Positions 1-8,101 of a stretch of 64,000 nucleotides of DNA are shown one piece after another; positions within the stretch are counted from its first letter, which is position 1, and the number at the start of each line of letters is the position of its first letter. Made by a program: the position numbers and the translations under genes. This stretch comes from Flavobacterium sp. 11 (GTDB lineage: Bacteria > Bacteroidota > Bacteroidia > Flavobacteriales > Flavobacteriaceae): contig NZ_PEFE01000001.1 of the NCBI RefSeq assembly GCF_002754315.1, positions 2,852,001 to 2,916,000 on the forward strand, written 5' to 3'. The notes beneath the pieces were generated by a model. It was not told where the DNA came from. It did not search any database and was given only the letters and a program-made list of their open reading frames with translations.

Positions 1-1043
1 AAGCAGAAATTGAAGAACAAAACGCTAAAAGAAATGTATATGTAGTAAAAGAAGTAATTTCTTTTACAGATGAAGCTTCTGGAAGTGAAATATTGGTAAT
101 GCCAAACGATCATTATTCAGTTACTGCAATGGTAGATTTTGGTACTAAAATACTTGGTACTCAAAATGCTACAATGAAAAGCATCTCAGATTTTAAAACG
201 GAAATATCGGAGTCTAGAACCTTCAGTTTTTTACATGAATTAGAATCATTGTTAGAAAATGGTTTGATAAAAGGTGGCGATTTAAATAATGCTATTGTAT
301 ACGTAGATAAAGAAATATCGGCAGCTACAATGGAAAATTTAAAAGTTGCTTTTGGAAAAGACGAAATTACAGTTAAACCAAATGGAATTTTAGACAATCT
401 TACTTTGCATTATCCAAATGAAGCGGCAAGACACAAATTACTTGATGTAGTAGGTGATTTAGCTTTAATTGGAACAAGAATTCAAGGTAAAGTAATTGCT
501 AATAAACCAGGACATTTTGTAAATACACAGTTTGCCAAAAAAATGGCAAAAATCATAAAAATCGAACAAAGGAATTATGTTCCTGTTTATGATTTACATC
601 AAGAACCTTTGATGGACATTCATAAAATTATGGCTGTTTTACCTCATAGGCCACCGTTTTTATTGATTGACAGAATCATTGAAATGTCTGAAACCCATGT
701 TGTGGGGATGAAAAATGTTACAATGAATGAGAATTTCTTTGTGGGACATTTTCCTGAAGCTCCAGTAATGCCGGGTGTTTTAATTGTTGAAGCAATGGCA
801 CAAACGGGTGGAATTCTAGTTTTAAGCACAGTTCCGGATCCTGAAAATTATTTGACTTATTTTATGAAAATAGATAATGTTAAATTCAAACATAAAGTAT
901 TGCCTGGTGATACCTTAATTTTTAAGTGTGATTTAATTACGCCTATCAGAAGAGGAATTTGTCACATGCAAGCAAATGCTTACGCAAATGGAAAACTAGT
1001 TGCTGAAGCAGAATTAATGGCACAAATTGCTAAGAAACAGTAA
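1..1043 (+). CDS. lpxC/fabZ: Bifunctional LpxC-FabZ (UDP-3-O-acyl-GlcNAc deacetylase / 3-hydroxyacyl-ACP dehydratase), 5' end outside the window
   Basis: The frame is open from the first bases, so the true start lies upstream and only the C-terminal part of the LpxC domain is seen. LpxC is the committed step of lipid A synthesis; FabZ dehydrates 3-hydroxyacyl-ACP in fatty-acid elongation. The last ~145 residues form a full FabZ hot-dog domain with the active-site stretches VLPHRPPFLLIDRI (His) and GHFPEAPVMPGV (Glu). Upstream, the segment GHFVNTQFAKKM matches the LpxC C-terminal region. The fusion is usual in Bacteroidetes and couples two enzymes competing for the same acyl-ACP pool. lpxA follows directly. 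Confidence 0.95.
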   Translation, partial: AEIEEQNAKRNVYVVKEVISFTDEASGSEILVMPNDHYSVTAMVDFGTKILGTQNATMKSISDFKTEISESRTFSFLHELESLLENGLIKGGDLNNAIVYVDKEISAATMENLKVAFGKDEITVKPNGILDNLTLHYPNEAARHKLLDVVGDLALIGTRIQGKVIANKPGHFVNTQFAKKMAKIIKIEQRNYVPVYDLHQEPLMDIHKIMAVLPHRPPFLLIDRIIEMSETHVVGMKNVTMNENFFVGHFPEAPVMPGVLIVEAMAQTGGILVLSTVPDPENYLTYFMKIDNVKFKHKVLPGDTLIFKCDLITPIRRGICHMQANAYANGKLVAEAELMAQIAKKQ

Positions 1044-1058
1044 TTTTTTTGTTGATTT

Positions 1059-1107
1059 GGTTAATCGTGTATTCGGTTAATCGATTAAACAGTTAAACGA
1101 TTAAACA
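1059..1107. repeat. Octamer-unit inverted array between lpxC/fabZ and lpxA
   Basis: Three 8-nt units of the form NNTAWTCG (two are GTTAATCG) are followed by three units of the form CNNTTAAA (CGATTAAA twice). The two halves are near reverse complements, so the RNA can fold into a long hairpin. It lies just before the lpxA start and is the only array here with an 8-nt rather than 7-nt period. Confidence 0.75.
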
Positions 1108-1113
1108 AAGAAT

Positions 1114-1899
1114 ATGAATCAACCACTAGCCTATGTTCATCCAGGCGCCAAAATCGCCAAAAATGTTGTCATTGAACCATTTACAACCATTCACAATAAT
1201 GTAGTTATTGGGGACGGAACTTGGATTGGTTCGAATGTTACCATAATGGAAGGCGCAAGAATTGGAAAAAATTGTAATATATTCCCTGGTGCAGTTATTT
1301 CGGCAGTTCCACAGGATTTAAAATTTGGTGGAGAAGATTCTTTAGCAATAATTGGAGACAATTGTACCATCAGAGAATGTGTAACTATCAATAGAGGAAC
1401 AATTGCATCCGGACAAACTACTTTAGGGAATAATTGTTTGGTAATGGCAACTGCACACATTGCTCATGATTGTCATATTGGCGATAATGCAATTATTGTA
1501 AATGGAGTAGCTTTGGCAGGTCACGTTACTGTAGGTAAATTTGCGGTTATCGGTGGATTGGCAGCAATACATCAATTTATTCAAATTGGTGATCATGCCA
1601 TGATATCAGGTGGATCTTTGGTAAGAAAAGATGTTCCTCCTTATACAAAAGCAGCAAAAGAACCGTTGTCGTATGTTGGAATTAACTCTGTTGGATTGAG
1701 AAGACGCGGTTTTACAACTGAAAAAATCAGAGAAATTCAAGATATTTATAGAATTCTATACCAAAAAAATTACAATACAACTCAAGCTTTGGGTATTATT
1801 GAAGCAGAGATGGAAGCGACACCGGAAAGAGATGAAATCATTGATTTTATTCGAAATTCATCAAGAGGAGTAATGAAAGGATATTCTGGAAACTACTAA
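1114..1899 (+). CDS. lpxA: Acyl-ACP--UDP-N-acetylglucosamine O-acyltransferase
   Basis: First enzyme of lipid A synthesis; transfers a 3-hydroxyacyl chain from ACP to UDP-GlcNAc in the cytoplasm. The 261 residues match the usual LpxA length. Residues 1-190 are left-handed beta-helix hexapeptide repeats, including AHIAHDCHIGD with the expected catalytic His at 118. The C-terminal ~70 residues are the helical acyl-carrier domain (GLRRRGF onward). It follows lpxC/fabZ after 70 bp and is probably cotranscribed with it. Confidence 0.96.
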   Translation: MNQPLAYVHPGAKIAKNVVIEPFTTIHNNVVIGDGTWIGSNVTIMEGARIGKNCNIFPGAVISAVPQDLKFGGEDSLAIIGDNCTIRECVTINRGTIASGQTTLGNNCLVMATAHIAHDCHIGDNAIIVNGVALAGHVTVGKFAVIGGLAAIHQFIQIGDHAMISGGSLVRKDVPPYTKAAKEPLSYVGINSVGLRRRGFTTEKIREIQDIYRILYQKNYNTTQALGIIEAEMEATPERDEIIDFIRNSSRGVMKGYSGNY

Positions 1900-1913
1900 A
1901 AAAAGTAGTTTTT
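1890..1913 (+). terminator. Weak hairpin overlapping the lpxA stop
   Basis: AAACTACT pairs with AGTAGTTT around a short A loop and is followed by a few T. The stem contains the lpxA stop codon. It may separate lpxA from efp, but the stem is AU-rich. Confidence 0.35.
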
Positions 1914-1954
1914 AGTTACCAAAAAATAAAAATAGTAATAAAAATAAAAAAATA

Positions 1955-2521
1955 ATGGCATCTACATCAGATATTAAAAACGGATTGTGTATTAAATACA
2001 ACAACGATATTTACAAAATCATTGAATTTCTTCATGTAAAACCAGGAAAAGGTCCTGCTTTTGTTAGAACTAAACTTAGAAGTTTAACTAACGGGAAAGT
2101 TTTGGATAACACTTTTTCTGCGGGTCATAAAATTGAAGAAGTTAGAGTAGAAAACCATAAATTCCAGTTTTTGTACCCAGAAGGTGATCAATTTCATTTT
2201 ATGAATACAGAGACTTTCGAACAAATTACTTTAAACAAAAACATTTTAGACTCACCAGATTTATTGAAAGAAGGAGAAAATGTAATGGTAAGCATCAATA
2301 CTGAGACTGATTTACCGCTTTCAGTAGATATGCCAGCTTCAGTTATTCTTGAAGTGACATACGCTGAGCCAGGAATTAAAGGAAATACTGCTACAAATGC
2401 AACAAAATCAGCAACTGTTGAAACGGGTGCATCTGTAAATGTCCCTTTGTTTATTAATGAAGGAGATAAAATTAAAATTGATACTGCATCAGGTTCTTAC
2501 ATGGAACGAGTTAAAGAATAG
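1955..2521 (+). CDS. efp: Elongation factor P
   Basis: 188 residues, the normal EF-P length. EF-P enters the ribosomal E site and relieves stalling at polyproline stretches. The N-terminal KOW-like domain carries the loop PGKGPAF, whose Lys is the site modified in many species. The two OB-like domains follow, ending in the usual C-terminal block with GDKIKIDT and Y-ERV. No dedicated modification gene (epmA/epmB) is seen nearby. Placement beside lpxA is common in Flavobacteria. Confidence 0.97.
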   Translation: MASTSDIKNGLCIKYNNDIYKIIEFLHVKPGKGPAFVRTKLRSLTNGKVLDNTFSAGHKIEEVRVENHKFQFLYPEGDQFHFMNTETFEQITLNKNILDSPDLLKEGENVMVSINTETDLPLSVDMPASVILEVTYAEPGIKGNTATNATKSATVETGASVNVPLFINEGDKIKIDTASGSYMERVKE

Positions 2522-2525
2522 TTTA

Positions 2526-2588
2526 CAGTAATCAGTGTTCAGTAATCAGATATACTGGACACTGATTGCTGAACACTGAATACTAAAT
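2526..2588. repeat. Heptamer inverted array between efp and lpxD-like gene
   Basis: Nine consecutive 7-nt units in one phase: first CAGTAAT, CAGTGTT and CAGTAAT, then units of the form NCTGANN. The first 24 nt are nearly the reverse complement of 2562-2585 (about three mismatches), giving a long imperfect hairpin just before the next start codon. Confidence 0.8.
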
Positions 2589-2590
2589 AA

Positions 2591-3520
2591 ATGAAATTCC
2601 AAAAAGTTTACTCTTTAGAAGCAATTGCAAATATCATCGGCTGTGAATATGTTGGTGATAAAGATTTTCCAGTGACTGGAATGAATGAAATACATGTTGT
2701 TGAATCTGGAGATATTGTTTTTGTGGATCATCCTAAGTATTATGACAAGGCATTAAACTCTGCAGCGACTGTTGTTTTAATCAATAAAAATGTAGCTTGT
2801 CCAGATGGAAAAGCATTGTTGATTTCTGAAGATCCTTTTAGGGATTTTAATAAATTAACAAACTATTTCAAGCCATTTCAGTTTTCGAATGTTTCTATAG
2901 CTGCTTCAGCTTCAATAGGAGAAGGAACTGTAATACAGCCTAATACGTTTGTTGGAAATCATGTTGTTATTGGAAAGAATTGTTTGATTCATTCTAATGT
3001 TTCCATTTATGATTATACCGTAATAGGCGATAATGTAATGATTCATGCAGGAACTGTTCTTGGTGCTGATGCGTTTTATTATAAAAAACGTCCTGAAGGA
3101 TATGATCAATTACTTTCCGGTGGAAGAGTAGTCATCAAAGATAATGTGGGAATAGGAGCGCTTTGTACAATTGACAAAGGTGTGACTGGCGATACAACTA
3201 TTGGCGAAGGCACAAAAATTGACAATCAAGTACATGTTGGCCATGATACCGTTATTGGCAAAAAATGTTTAATTGCTTCACAAACCGGAATTGCGGGTTG
3301 TGTCATTATTGAAGACGAAGTTACTATTTGGGGACAAGTAGGAACCACAAGCGGAATCACAATAGGAGCGAAGGCAGTTATTCTTGGTCAAACCGGAGTT
3401 ACAAAATCAGTTGAAGGAGGAAAGTCTTATTTTGGTACACCAATAGAAGAATCAAGAGAAAAATTGAAACAACTGGCTAATATCAAGAAGATACCAGAAA
3501 TTCTTAATAAACTAAAGTAA
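2591..3520 (+). CDS. LpxD-like UDP-3-O-(3-hydroxyacyl)glucosamine N-acyltransferase family protein
   Basis: 309 residues with the LpxD layout: an N-terminal domain of about 100 residues with mixed alpha/beta character, then hexapeptide repeats from about residue 100 to 285. The segment [10 protein letters not shown] corresponds to the LpxD catalytic His region. The family adds the second 3-hydroxyacyl chain to UDP-GlcN in lipid A synthesis. Bacteroidetes often carry one lpxD next to lpxC and another LpxD-like gene after efp; this is the latter position, so it may be a paralogue with a different acyl or sugar substrate. I therefore leave the symbol blank. Confidence 0.85.
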   Translation: MKFQKVYSLEAIANIIGCEYVGDKDFPVTGMNEIHVVESGDIVFVDHPKYYDKALNSAATVVLINKNVACPDGKALLISEDPFRDFNKLTNYFKPFQFSNVSIAASASIGEGTVIQPNTFVGNHVVIGKNCLIHSNVSIYDYTVIGDNVMIHAGTVLGADAFYYKKRPEGYDQLLSGGRVVIKDNVGIGALCTIDKGVTGDTTIGEGTKIDNQVHVGHDTVIGKKCLIASQTGIAGCVIIEDEVTIWGQVGTTSGITIGAKAVILGQTGVTKSVEGGKSYFGTPIEESREKLKQLANIKKIPEILNKLK

Positions 3521-3521
3521 T

Positions 3522-3884
3522 ATGTCTGCTAAAGAAATCGTTCAGAAATTTTACAAATCAGATGCTCTTATTGACAGCGAAGTCATAAAAGATTTTTTGC
3601 ATCCTGAAGTTATTGTTGAATGGAACAGCAGTAAGGGATTGGTTCAATTGGATTATAATTCTTTATTGAGTCTGTCTAATGATTTGAGTAAAGCCTACGT
3701 TCGTTCAAAGGTTAGAATTAGCCATATTGTAAGTGAAAATGATACCATTTCGGTGCGTTATTCTCATTTTGTGAAAACGATTGAGAATCCTAGAGAAGAA
3801 ATGTTATTGGCGCATTTTATGGTTATTTGGCAAATAAAAGACAATAAACTATTTCGAGGGTATCAAATGAGTCAATTATCATAA
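3522..3884 (+). CDS. NTF2/SnoaL-like small protein
   Basis: 120 residues, starting 1 nt after the previous stop, so probably translationally coupled. The pattern of an N-terminal helix (AKEIVQKFYKSDAL), a loop with LHPEVIVEW and C-terminal strands ending FRGYQMSQL fits the NTF2-like cone fold seen in SnoaL-type proteins. I see no signature of a particular enzyme. Function unknown. Confidence 0.7.
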   Translation: MSAKEIVQKFYKSDALIDSEVIKDFLHPEVIVEWNSSKGLVQLDYNSLLSLSNDLSKAYVRSKVRISHIVSENDTISVRYSHFVKTIENPREEMLLAHFMVIWQIKDNKLFRGYQMSQLS

Positions 3885-3899
3885 TTTAGTGTCAAAAAA

Positions 3900-3929
3900 C
3901 TGAATACTGAATACTGATTACTGATTACT
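3900..3929. repeat. Heptamer direct array upstream of sucD
   Basis: Four tandem 7-nt units (CTGAATA twice, CTGATTA twice). The array ends a few bases before the sucD -7 box and shares the CTGAATA unit with the array at 2526-2588. Confidence 0.8.
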
Positions 3930-3935
3930 ATTTTA

Positions 3936-3943
3936 TACTTTTG
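3936..3943 (+). promoter_or_regulatory. -7 box of sucD promoter
   Basis: TACTTTTG matches the Bacteroidetes consensus TAnnTTTG, about 36 nt before the sucD ATG. No clear -33 TTG is visible at the usual spacing. Confidence 0.65.
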
Positions 3944-3978
3944 CATAACAATTTTAAAAACTACATAAAAAATATATC

Positions 3979-4851
3979 ATGAGTGTTTTAGTTAATAAAG
4001 ATTCCAAAATAATTGTTCAAGGTTTTACAGGAAGCGAAGGAACTTTCCATGCTTCTCAAATGATTGAGTACGGTACTAACGTTGTTGGTGGTGTAACTCC
4101 AGGAAAAGGGGGAACTACTCACTTAGACAGACCAGTTTTCAATACTGTAAAAGATGCTGTAGAACAAGCAGGAGCTGATACAACTATCATTTTTGTTCCG
4201 CCGGCTTTTGCTGCTGATGCAATTATGGAAGCTGCAGATGCTGGAATTAAAGTAATTATTGCAATTACTGAAGGAATTCCTGTTGCTGACATGATAAAAG
4301 CAAATAGTTATGTTAAAGAAAGAAACGCAAGATTAATCGGTCCAAACTGCCCTGGAATTATTACTCCGGGTGAAGCTAAAGTTGGTATTATGCCAGGTTT
4401 TGTTTTCAAAAAAGGAACTGTTGGTATTGTTTCTAAATCTGGAACATTAACCTACGAAGCAGCTGACCAAGTAGTAAAACAAGGATTAGGAATCACTACT
4501 GCAATTGGTATTGGTGGAGACCCAATCATTGGAACAACTACAAAAGAAGCTGTTGAATTATTGATGAATGACCCAGAAACAGAATGTATCGTAATGATAG
4601 GTGAAATCGGTGGACAATTAGAAGCTGATGCTGCTCATTGGATCAAAGCGGATGGTAACCGTAAGCCAGTAGTTGGTTTCATTGCAGGAGTTACTGCTCC
4701 TCCAGGACGTACAATGGGACATGCAGGTGCTATCGTTGGTGGATCTGACGATACTGCTGAAGCTAAAAAACAAATCATGAGAGAATGTGGAATTCACGTG
4801 GTAGATTCTCCAGCTGAAATTGGTAAAAAAGTAAAAGAAGTTTTAGGTTAA
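3979..4851 (+). CDS. sucD: Succinyl-CoA ligase (ADP-forming) subunit alpha
   Basis: 290 residues, full length. Catalyses the succinyl-CoA/succinate step of the TCA cycle with substrate-level phosphorylation, as a heteromer with SucC. The N-terminal CoA-binding Rossmann part has [12 protein letters not shown]. The ligase part has [13 protein letters not shown] and [12 protein letters not shown]. The phosphohistidine loop is [11 protein letters not shown], His at about residue 247. sucC is not in the window; a separate location is common in Bacteroidetes. It has its own promoter and terminator. Confidence 0.97.
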   Translation: MSVLVNKDSKIIVQGFTGSEGTFHASQMIEYGTNVVGGVTPGKGGTTHLDRPVFNTVKDAVEQAGADTTIIFVPPAFAADAIMEAADAGIKVIIAITEGIPVADMIKANSYVKERNARLIGPNCPGIITPGEAKVGIMPGFVFKKGTVGIVSKSGTLTYEAADQVVKQGLGITTAIGIGGDPIIGTTTKEAVELLMNDPETECIVMIGEIGGQLEADAAHWIKADGNRKPVVGFIAGVTAPPGRTMGHAGAIVGGSDDTAEAKKQIMRECGIHVVDSPAEIGKKVKEVLG

Positions 4852-4874
4852 TCTAAACTCTAATTAAATATTTT

Positions 4875-4906
4875 AAAAGCCTCACAATTTGTGGGGCTTT
4901 TTTATT
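4875..4906 (+). terminator. Rho-independent terminator of sucD
   Basis: AAGCCTCAC pairs with GTGGGGCTT around a short AATTT loop, followed by a T run. It lies 24 nt after the sucD stop. Confidence 0.85.
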
Positions 4907-4925
4907 ATAAATTGAATTAAAGAAA

Positions 4926-4933
4926 TATCTTTG
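4926..4933 (+). promoter_or_regulatory. -7 box upstream of the 140-residue unknown gene
   Basis: TATCTTTG matches TAnnTTTG. Transcription would start near 4940, giving a leader of about 125 nt that contains a second terminator-like hairpin before the gene at 5067. Confidence 0.65.
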
Positions 4934-5006
4934 CACTTTATTAAATGCATCTGTTTTTAAGATGTAATCCTAATAAAAACAAACATAAACGAATGGTTTC
5001 TAATGG

Positions 5007-5035
5007 ACCTCACGATTTTGTGGGGTATTTTTTTG
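5007..5035 (+). terminator. Terminator-like hairpin inside the leader of the next gene
   Basis: ACCTCAC pairs with GTGGGGT around GATTTT, followed by ATTTTTTT. It closely resembles the sucD terminator 130 bp upstream but lies between a promoter and the gene it would serve, so it could act as an attenuator or end a ~95-nt small RNA. Confidence 0.6.
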
Positions 5036-5066
5036 TCGAAGCCAGTTCAAATAAAAATAAAATAAT

Positions 5067-5489
5067 ATGTACAAAGAGTTAAAAAAATTCAAAGTTAGCA
5101 ATCAGTTTTCATTTACTACAGAAGATAGTTTAGCAGAAGTTTGCAATGCATCAGAAGGATCTGGAGTATTTTTAGTGTATTCAGTAGGAGATGAAAAAGA
5201 GTTAATTATGGTTGGTTCTACTGGAACTGTTCAAAATAACGGAACTTTGAAAATTAAAAATGGTGGTTTAAAAGACAAAATTGTTGAAGGACACCAATTT
5301 GCTAAAACTGGAAGAAAATATTCTTGGCCTGCACAAATGAAAATCGAAGACATCAGTACACTAGAAGTGGTTTGGTATGAGACATTCAACGATAAGACAA
5401 AAGTGATTCCAACATTTGTAGAAGGACAAGTTTTACAAAACTTCCTTGACGAAAATGGAAGACTGCCAAGATGGAATGTAGCTTTTTAA
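5067..5489 (+). CDS. Unknown protein with a possible GIY-YIG-like core
   Basis: 140 residues, no signal peptide. I do not recognise it firmly. The segment GVFLVYSVG, then ELIMVGSTG resembles the two opening strands and YIG/GxT turn of GIY-YIG nucleases. A later Glu (PTFVEGQVLQNFL) and the ending RLPRWN resemble the C-terminal Glu helix and the final Pro-x-x-N of that fold. The usual first Tyr is replaced by Phe and the second Tyr by Met, so catalysis may be lost. It is monocistronic, between its own promoter and a strong terminator. Confidence 0.6.
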   Translation: MYKELKKFKVSNQFSFTTEDSLAEVCNASEGSGVFLVYSVGDEKELIMVGSTGTVQNNGTLKIKNGGLKDKIVEGHQFAKTGRKYSWPAQMKIEDISTLEVVWYETFNDKTKVIPTFVEGQVLQNFLDENGRLPRWNVAF

Positions 5490-5526
5490 TTATTTAAAGT
5501 CTGCCTTTAATATCTTAATTATAATC

Positions 5527-5556
5527 GCGCTACATTTTCATGTGGCGCTTTTTTTT
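5527..5556 (+). terminator. Strong terminator
   Basis: A perfect 9-bp stem (GCGCTACAT with ATGTGGCGC, one G-T pair) with a TTTC loop and an eight-T tail. Confidence 0.9.
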
Positions 5557-5606
5557 GAATTATCTTTTTTTGGAATAAAATTAGGCTAATTTCATAAATA
5601 ATTAAT

Positions 5607-5614
5607 TACTTTTG
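5607..5614 (+). promoter_or_regulatory. -7 box of the riboswitch/transporter transcript
   Basis: TACTTTTG matches TAnnTTTG. The predicted start, about 7 nt downstream, coincides with the first base of the aptamer P1 helix at 5621. Confidence 0.7.
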
Positions 5615-5619
5615 CACCC

Positions 5620-5684
5620 GTTATCACGAATCCTTCAATAGGATAGCAACCTGCAACAACAAGCAAGGTGCTAAAACGATAAGC
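5620..5684 (+). ncRNA. Compact SAM-clan riboswitch aptamer (candidate)
   Basis: P1 is TTATC (5621-5625) with GATAA (5678-5682). P2 is ATCCT with AGGAT (5630-5644). The core blocks GCAACC (5646-5651) and AAGGTGCTAA (5665-5674) flank a short P3, as in SAM-I RNAs. The long P2 and the P4 helix of standard SAM-I are missing or much reduced, so it may be a variant. A second ATCCT at 5688-5692 could capture AGGAT from P2 and act as the switch. The downstream gene belongs to the family of MetT methionine transporters, known SAM-riboswitch targets. Confidence 0.65.
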
Positions 5685-5766
5685 CAAATCCTTTGGAAAA
5701 AATGTTGTTGACATTCCCATATTTAGCTTTGTTTTTCGTCATAATTTTTAATTTTAAATTATTTTT

Positions 5767-7089
5767 ATGACTTTATTTTCAAAAGAAAAAGGAAATGCCT
5801 TTGCCTTGATTCCTTTATTGGTTTTTATTTTTACTTTTTTAGGAGCAGGAATTGTTCTGAATGATTTTTATGCTTTTCCATCGCCAGTGGCAGTTGTAGT
5901 TGGTATCATAGCAGCCTTTTTACTTTTCAAATCCACTACTGATGAAAAAGTTGCTACATTGATTGCAGGATGTGGTGAAAGTAAAATCATGACCATGTGT
6001 TTAATTTATTTGCTAGCAGGAGCCTTCGCAGTAGTAAGTAAAGCGATGGGTGGAGTTGATGCTGTCGTGAATCTTGGAATAAATACTATTGATGTTGCTT
6101 ATTTTCCTTTAGGAATTTTCTTGATTGCTTCTTTTTTATCAACTGCTACAGGAACATCAGTGGGTGCAATTGTAGCTATTGGCCCGATAGCTGTCGCTTT
6201 AGCTGATAAAAGCGGTGCTTCATTACCTTTAATTTCAGGCGCTTTATTAGGTGGCTCTATGTTAGGTGATAATCTTTCGATGATTTCTGATACTACCATC
6301 GCAGCAACGCAGTCATTGGGATGTGATCTAAAGGACAAGTTCAAGATTAACTTATTTATTGCCTTTCCTGCTGCAATTTTGACTATTATGGTTTTCTTTT
6401 ATCTTGGTTTAAACTCGGATATTGTGACTGTTGCCATTGCAAAAAATGATTTTTCCTGGATTGCAATTGTACCTTATATATTAGTAATAGTATTGGCGGT
6501 AGTAGGTGTTAATGTATTTTCAACATTGCTTATTGGAACTTTATTGGCAGGAATCATAGGTTATTTTAGTGGTTCGTTTACGTTAATGGAGTTCACTCAA
6601 AAGATATATGAAGGCTTTATCAGTATGACTGATATTTTCTTATTATCAATGCTTACTGGAGGTTTAGCAGCTATGGTAGATAAAGCGGGTGGAATAACGT
6701 ATTTATTAGTTCAAATTAAAAAAAGAATTAAAAGTAAAAAATCAGCTCAAGCGGGAATTGGTGCTTTAGTGGGTTTTGCTAATTTAGCAATAGCGAACAA
6801 CACGGTTTCTATTGTAATTACAGGACCTATTGCCAAAGAAATTAATGATGAATATGGATTGAATCCTAGAAAAACGGCTGCAATTCTGGATATTTTTTCG
6901 TGTATAATTCAAGGAGTTTTACCGTATGGCGCTCAAGTATTGCTTATATTGAGCTACGCTAATGGAAAATTAGATTTCTTTGACTTAATTAGTAATGCTT
7001 GGTACCATTTATTTTTACTAATTTTCACATTGGTGGCTATTTATATTTCGTTTTGGGACAAATGGACAAAGCGATTCTTTAAAATTTAA
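5767..7089 (+). CDS. NhaC-family Na+/H+ antiporter-like transporter, probable methionine (MetT-type) transporter
   Basis: 440 residues with about 11-12 hydrophobic segments, an inner-membrane secondary transporter. Conserved NhaC-type stretches include FLSTATGTSVGAIVAIGPIA and GGSMLGDNLSMISDTTIAA in the first half and FANLAIANNTVSIVITGP in the second. NhaC-family proteins exchange Na+ and H+, but one branch (MetT) is assigned to methionine uptake largely because of S-box control. The SAM-type aptamer directly upstream supports that here. Substrate is inferred, not visible in the protein. Confidence 0.8.
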   Translation: MTLFSKEKGNAFALIPLLVFIFTFLGAGIVLNDFYAFPSPVAVVVGIIAAFLLFKSTTDEKVATLIAGCGESKIMTMCLIYLLAGAFAVVSKAMGGVDAVVNLGINTIDVAYFPLGIFLIASFLSTATGTSVGAIVAIGPIAVALADKSGASLPLISGALLGGSMLGDNLSMISDTTIAATQSLGCDLKDKFKINLFIAFPAAILTIMVFFYLGLNSDIVTVAIAKNDFSWIAIVPYILVIVLAVVGVNVFSTLLIGTLLAGIIGYFSGSFTLMEFTQKIYEGFISMTDIFLLSMLTGGLAAMVDKAGGITYLLVQIKKRIKSKKSAQAGIGALVGFANLAIANNTVSIVITGPIAKEINDEYGLNPRKTAAILDIFSCIIQGVLPYGAQVLLILSYANGKLDFFDLISNAWYHLFLLIFTLVAIYISFWDKWTKRFFKI

Positions 7090-7145
7090 GAATTGAATTT
7101 TTGATTGTAATTGCTTTTGAATTTTTTTTAAAAAGGGAATTATTA

Positions 7146-7153
7146 TATATTTG
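7146..7153 (+). promoter_or_regulatory. -7 box of fabG leader transcript
   Basis: TATATTTG matches TAnnTTTG, directly before the structured leader at 7155-7246. Confidence 0.65.
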
Positions 7154-7154
7154 A

Positions 7155-7246
7155 CGGGTGTAAGATAGCCCTGATAGTAGTGAAAATCCTTTTATGTGAA
7201 CGTTAGTGTTCATAAAAGATTGAAGCGGATAGCAGGATTAGCTTCA
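7155..7246 (+). ncRNA. Structured leader RNA before fabG, possibly of the Flavo-1 type
   Basis: The leader can fold into nested helices. The inner hairpin is CTTTTAT (7189-7195) with ATAAAAG, extended by GAAC/GTTC and a 2-nt bulge. It is enclosed by AATCC with GGAT and then by TAGC-CCTG with CAGG-TAGC. The single-stranded joints are rich in GATAG motifs (GATAGCC, GATAGT, GATAGCAGG). This resembles structured RNAs found upstream of Flavobacterial genes; I recall Flavo-1 as the closest but cannot confirm the match. Confidence 0.6.
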
Positions 7247-7272
7247 AATAAAATTTAAACTAATTTTTGAAT

Positions 7273-8019
7273 ATGAAATTACTAGAAGGAAAAGTTGCCA
7301 TAATTACAGGTGCAAGCCGCGGAATTGGAAAAGGAATTGCAGAAGTTTTTGCAAAACATGGTGCAAATGTTGCATTTACATACAGTTCGTCAGTGGAATC
7401 AGCTTTGGCTCTTGAAAATGAATTGAACGCTCTTGGAATTAAAGCCAAAGGATATCAATCTAACGCAGCCGATTTTAATGAAGCGCAAACTTTTGTAGAT
7501 GCAGTTTTGGCTGAATTTGGAACGGTTGATATTTTAATTAATAACGCTGGGATTACCAAAGACAACCTTTTGATGCGTATGTCCGAAGAAGATTTTGACA
7601 AAGTGATGGATGTCAATTTGAAATCGGTTTTTAATATGACCAAAGCCATTCAACGTACTTTCTTGAAACAACGTTCTGGTTCTATAATCAATATGAGTTC
7701 AGTTGTAGGAGTGAAAGGAAATGCAGGGCAAACTAATTATGCAGCTTCTAAAGCGGGAGTTATTGGTTTTTCTAAATCAGTGGCGTTGGAATTAGGATCA
7801 CGTAATATTCGTTGTAATGTAATTGCTCCTGGATTCATCGAAACAGAAATGACGGCAAAATTAAACGAAGATGTGGTAAAAGGATGGAGAGACGGAATCC
7901 CTTTGAAACGTGGCGGAACGACTGAGGACGTTGCTAATGCGTGTCTTTTCTTCGCGTCTGATATGAGTGCGTATGTAACTGGACAGGTTATGAATGTTTG
8001 TGGAGGAATGCTTACCTAA
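7273..8019 (+). CDS. fabG: 3-oxoacyl-[acyl-carrier-protein] reductase
   Basis: 248 residues from the ATG at 7273; a TTG two codons earlier is in frame but less likely. Short-chain dehydrogenase with the NADPH loop TGASRGIG (residues 13-20), NNAG, and the catalytic Ser143, Tyr156 and Lys160 (NYAASK). FabG reduces 3-oxoacyl-ACP in fatty-acid elongation. Similarity to FabG is strong across the whole length, but other SDRs share the motifs. The structured leader suggests control at the RNA level. Confidence 0.88.
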   Translation: MKLLEGKVAIITGASRGIGKGIAEVFAKHGANVAFTYSSSVESALALENELNALGIKAKGYQSNAADFNEAQTFVDAVLAEFGTVDILINNAGITKDNLLMRMSEEDFDKVMDVNLKSVFNMTKAIQRTFLKQRSGSIINMSSVVGVKGNAGQTNYAASKAGVIGFSKSVALELGSRNIRCNVIAPGFIETEMTAKLNEDVVKGWRDGIPLKRGGTTEDVANACLFFASDMSAYVTGQVMNVCGGMLT

Positions 8020-8024
8020 AATAA

Positions 8025-8091
8025 TTATAAATTATAAATGATGAATTTTAAATGATGTGAAAATTTAAAGTTTAAAATTCATCATTTAAAA
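8025..8091. repeat. Heptamer inverted array between fabG and the VWA gene
   Basis: The left half has 7-nt units TTATAAA (twice), TGATGAA, TTTTAAA, TGATGTG. The right half has TTTAAAG, TTTAAAA, TTCATCA, TTTAAAA. Three right units read backwards match three left units almost exactly, so the two halves can pair. It ends 10 nt before the next ATG. Confidence 0.8.
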
Positions 8092-8101
8092 TAAAAAAAG
8101 A

